Origin: Bryobacteraceae bacterium
Lineage (GTDB): Bacteria; Acidobacteriota; Terriglobia; Bryobacterales; Bryobacteraceae
Length of the DNA stretch: 64,000 nt
Direction: 5' to 3'
Assembly: GCA_019752335.1 (NCBI GenBank)
Contig: JAIEMJ010000002.1
Span: 1-64,000, forward strand
Numbering within the stretch: position 1 is the stretch's first letter; every line of letters begins with the position of its first letter. This document shows, in pieces, positions 62,747 to 64,000 of this stretch. A model generated the notes under the pieces. The model was not told the DNA's origin, made no database searches, and saw only the letters and a list, made by a program, of their open reading frames with translations. A program made the position numbers and the translations under genes.

Positions 62747-63571
62747 CTACGGACGGGGCGGCATCGGCCCCCCTGGGCCGCCTGGGCCTCCAGGCCCGCC
62801 TGGACCGCTGGGCTGGTCAGGCGAACTGCCGAGCGATAGGTCGCAGATGAGGCGGGCGTCGGCTTCGATCCAACTGGGGCGCTTACGGGCGGCGAGCATC
62901 AGGCGGGAGCCGCTGTTGTTCAGAATCGCTGTGCCGGTGGAGGAGGCGCCGTTGTAGATGCCGTCGTTTGGATTGCGCGTATCGCGCGGGCCTTTGCCGG
63001 CGTAGGGCGCGGCGGTGAAGACGTCGTCGGTGAAGGCTTCGTCGAAAAAGAATTGGCTGGTGAATTCGTAGGTCTCGGCGGGACCATTGAAGACGCGCAC
63101 CTTGATATGAATGTGTACGGTGCGGCCGGGATACCAGCCGGGGTAAACGGTGAGGAAGTAGGCGTTGCCTTGCCGGTCAGTTGGTTGGTAGCCGCGCAGG
63201 AACTTACGGCCGAGCGAGTTCTGCGCGGCGATATCCGAGTAGACTCCCAGGGCATTGCAATGCCAGATATCGACGTAGGCGCCGGTGAGCGCGACCGGCG
63301 TGCAGGAGCCGGCCGCCAACTGCGAGACGTTGATGGCCAACGACAACGGCGTACCCGCTTGCAGGCTGCCGTCGGAAGGGTCAACGCGAATGTCGCGCCG
63401 GTTGAGGTCTTCGTCGACAAAGTAAGGCCCCTCCGTGAGCGACGGCGAGCCTAACACGGCACACGCCGATTGTCCCCATAACGGGGTATGGCTCAGCACA
63501 GGGCCCGTCAGCGCGAGCGCCCCGACTCCTTGCAGTAACTCGCGGCGGCTGGGTTTTACTAGGGTTCTCAT
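62747..63571 (-). CDS. Tat-exported intradiol ring-cleavage dioxygenase-like protein
   Basis: This 274-residue protein has a Tat signal (SRRELLQGVGALAL), then the dioxygenase C fold. Its iron ligands are visible as Tyr in WHCNALGVYS (about 115) and in FLRGYQPTDRQG, and Tyr/His in YPGWYPGRTVHIHI (about 155-170). These would cleave catechol-type rings with Fe(III). A collagen-like GGP-repeat tail ends it. TACCTT lies seven bases before the ATG at 63571; an ATG three codons upstream is less likely. Confidence 0.87.
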   Translation of the reverse strand: MRTLVKPSRRELLQGVGALALTGPVLSHTPLWGQSACAVLGSPSLTEGPYFVDEDLNRRDIRVDPSDGSLQAGTPLSLAINVSQLAAGSCTPVALTGAYVDIWHCNALGVYSDIAAQNSLGRKFLRGYQPTDRQGNAYFLTVYPGWYPGRTVHIHIKVRVFNGPAETYEFTSQFFFDEAFTDDVFTAAPYAGKGPRDTRNPNDGIYNGASSTGTAILNNSGSRLMLAARKRPSWIEADARLICDLSLGSSPDQPSGPGGPGGPGGPGGPMPPRP

Positions 63572-63645
63572 GCCTAGCAAGGTAACATCGGCGACGGGAA
63601 AATACGATGGTTTCAGCCGTAAGCTTTACGTTCTTTACGCAAGCC

Positions 63646-64000
63646 TTACAAATCCATTTGCGTACCAATTTCGACGACTTGCCGGTAAGGCAAACCGAAG
63701 TGGCGATCCACGGTGACGGCGTTGCGTTGCAGAAAAGCGAAAATCGTTTCGGAGACGACGCCCATGCGTCCGCGCTTGGAGGCGACGAAACTCTCGCGGC
63801 CCAAGTAGTAAGTAACTTCGTTCTCGGAGAACGGAATCCCTGCTTCTTGCACGGCTTGCCTGAGCACTTCGGGCACCAGCGGTTCCTGCATGAAGCCGTA
63901 ACGAATGATGAGCCGGAAGAAACCATCCTGCGCGGGCGATACGGTGAAACGTTCGCGCGCGGGTACGATGGGGGAATTGGCGGTTTGCACGGTGAGCAGA
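63646..64000 (-). CDS. kup: C-terminal part of a Kup-type potassium transporter
   Basis: 118 residues are present and the frame runs off the right edge. The sequence matches the cytoplasmic tail of Kup: LLTVQTANSPIVPARERFTV, then GFFRLIIRYGFMQEP, EVTYYLGRES and FGLPYRQVVEIGTQMDL at the end. The membrane part is outside the window. The internal GTG at 63990 is not the start. Confidence 0.9.
   Translation of the reverse strand, partial: LLTVQTANSPIVPARERFTVSPAQDGFFRLIIRYGFMQEPLVPEVLRQAVQEAGIPFSENEVTYYLGRESFVASKRGRMGVVSETIFAFLQRNAVTVDRHFGLPYRQVVEIGTQMDL

Noticed and set aside
62747-62830. Frameshifted or chimeric end of the dioxygenase
   Set aside because: The Gly-Pro repeat is in frame with the domain and simply forms a low-complexity tail.

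Overview
The window looks like a chromosomal segment of an Acidobacteriota member of the Solibacter/Bryobacter branch. It is GC-rich and densely packed. The markers are a permease of the acidobacterial duplicated orphan permease type, a metallophosphatase ending in a TIGR03437-like domain, a paired DUF1592/DUF1552 secreted module, a subtilisin with a VWG-repeat tail, and many Tat-type or lipoprotein signals. No rRNA, tRNA, CRISPR array, insertion sequence or replication origin was seen.

Layout. Positions 1-3.5 kb hold a gene end, a PadR regulator and its permease. Positions 3.5-11 kb hold a secreted PLP enzyme, a Uma2 nuclease with a broken second copy, and a heavy-metal efflux operon (TolC/CzcB/CzcA types). 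Positions 11-18 kb hold an amidase, a zinc-ribbon membrane protein, two amino/hydroxy-acid enzymes, a DUF885 lipoprotein and a PHP phosphoesterase. Positions 18-25.4 kb hold an NtrY/NtrX-type pair, alaC, and a CxxCH protein leading into a LytS/LytR-type pair. Positions 25.4-28.4 kb hold a LysR regulator divergent from a three-gene run. This block is bordered on one side by the LytTR gene and on the other by a decayed copy of that gene's 3' end. Positions 28.7-36.6 kb hold two large c-di-GMP enzymes around infC. Positions 36.5-44.2 kb hold an AAA/DUF4143 ATPase with a 22-bp-period operator array, an amidohydrolase, a methyltransferase, a purine permease, two helical-repeat proteins and rnc. Positions 44.2-46.2 kb hold flbD-motA-motB. 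Positions 46.3-53.6 kb hold a phosphatase, a glycosyltransferase operon and fhs. Positions 53.6-54.6 kb are a decayed segment between 40-bp direct repeats with hicB, a broken hicA and a broken membrane gene. Positions 54.6-64 kb hold tpiA, the DUF1592/DUF1552 pair, the subtilisin, a class II aldolase, small membrane proteins, an intradiol dioxygenase and the C-terminus of a Kup-type K+ transporter.

Three patterns cut across the genes. First, about twenty start codons sit 6-8 bases after a TANNNT hexamer, which points to widespread leaderless transcription; I used this to choose several starts. Second, two families of short hairpin repeats occur, one with a GTAG-type head like REP/REPIN elements, and their stems differ by compensating base changes. 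Third, several gene relics and direct-repeat scars mark past rearrangements. All reading was by eye; no alignment or profile search was run.
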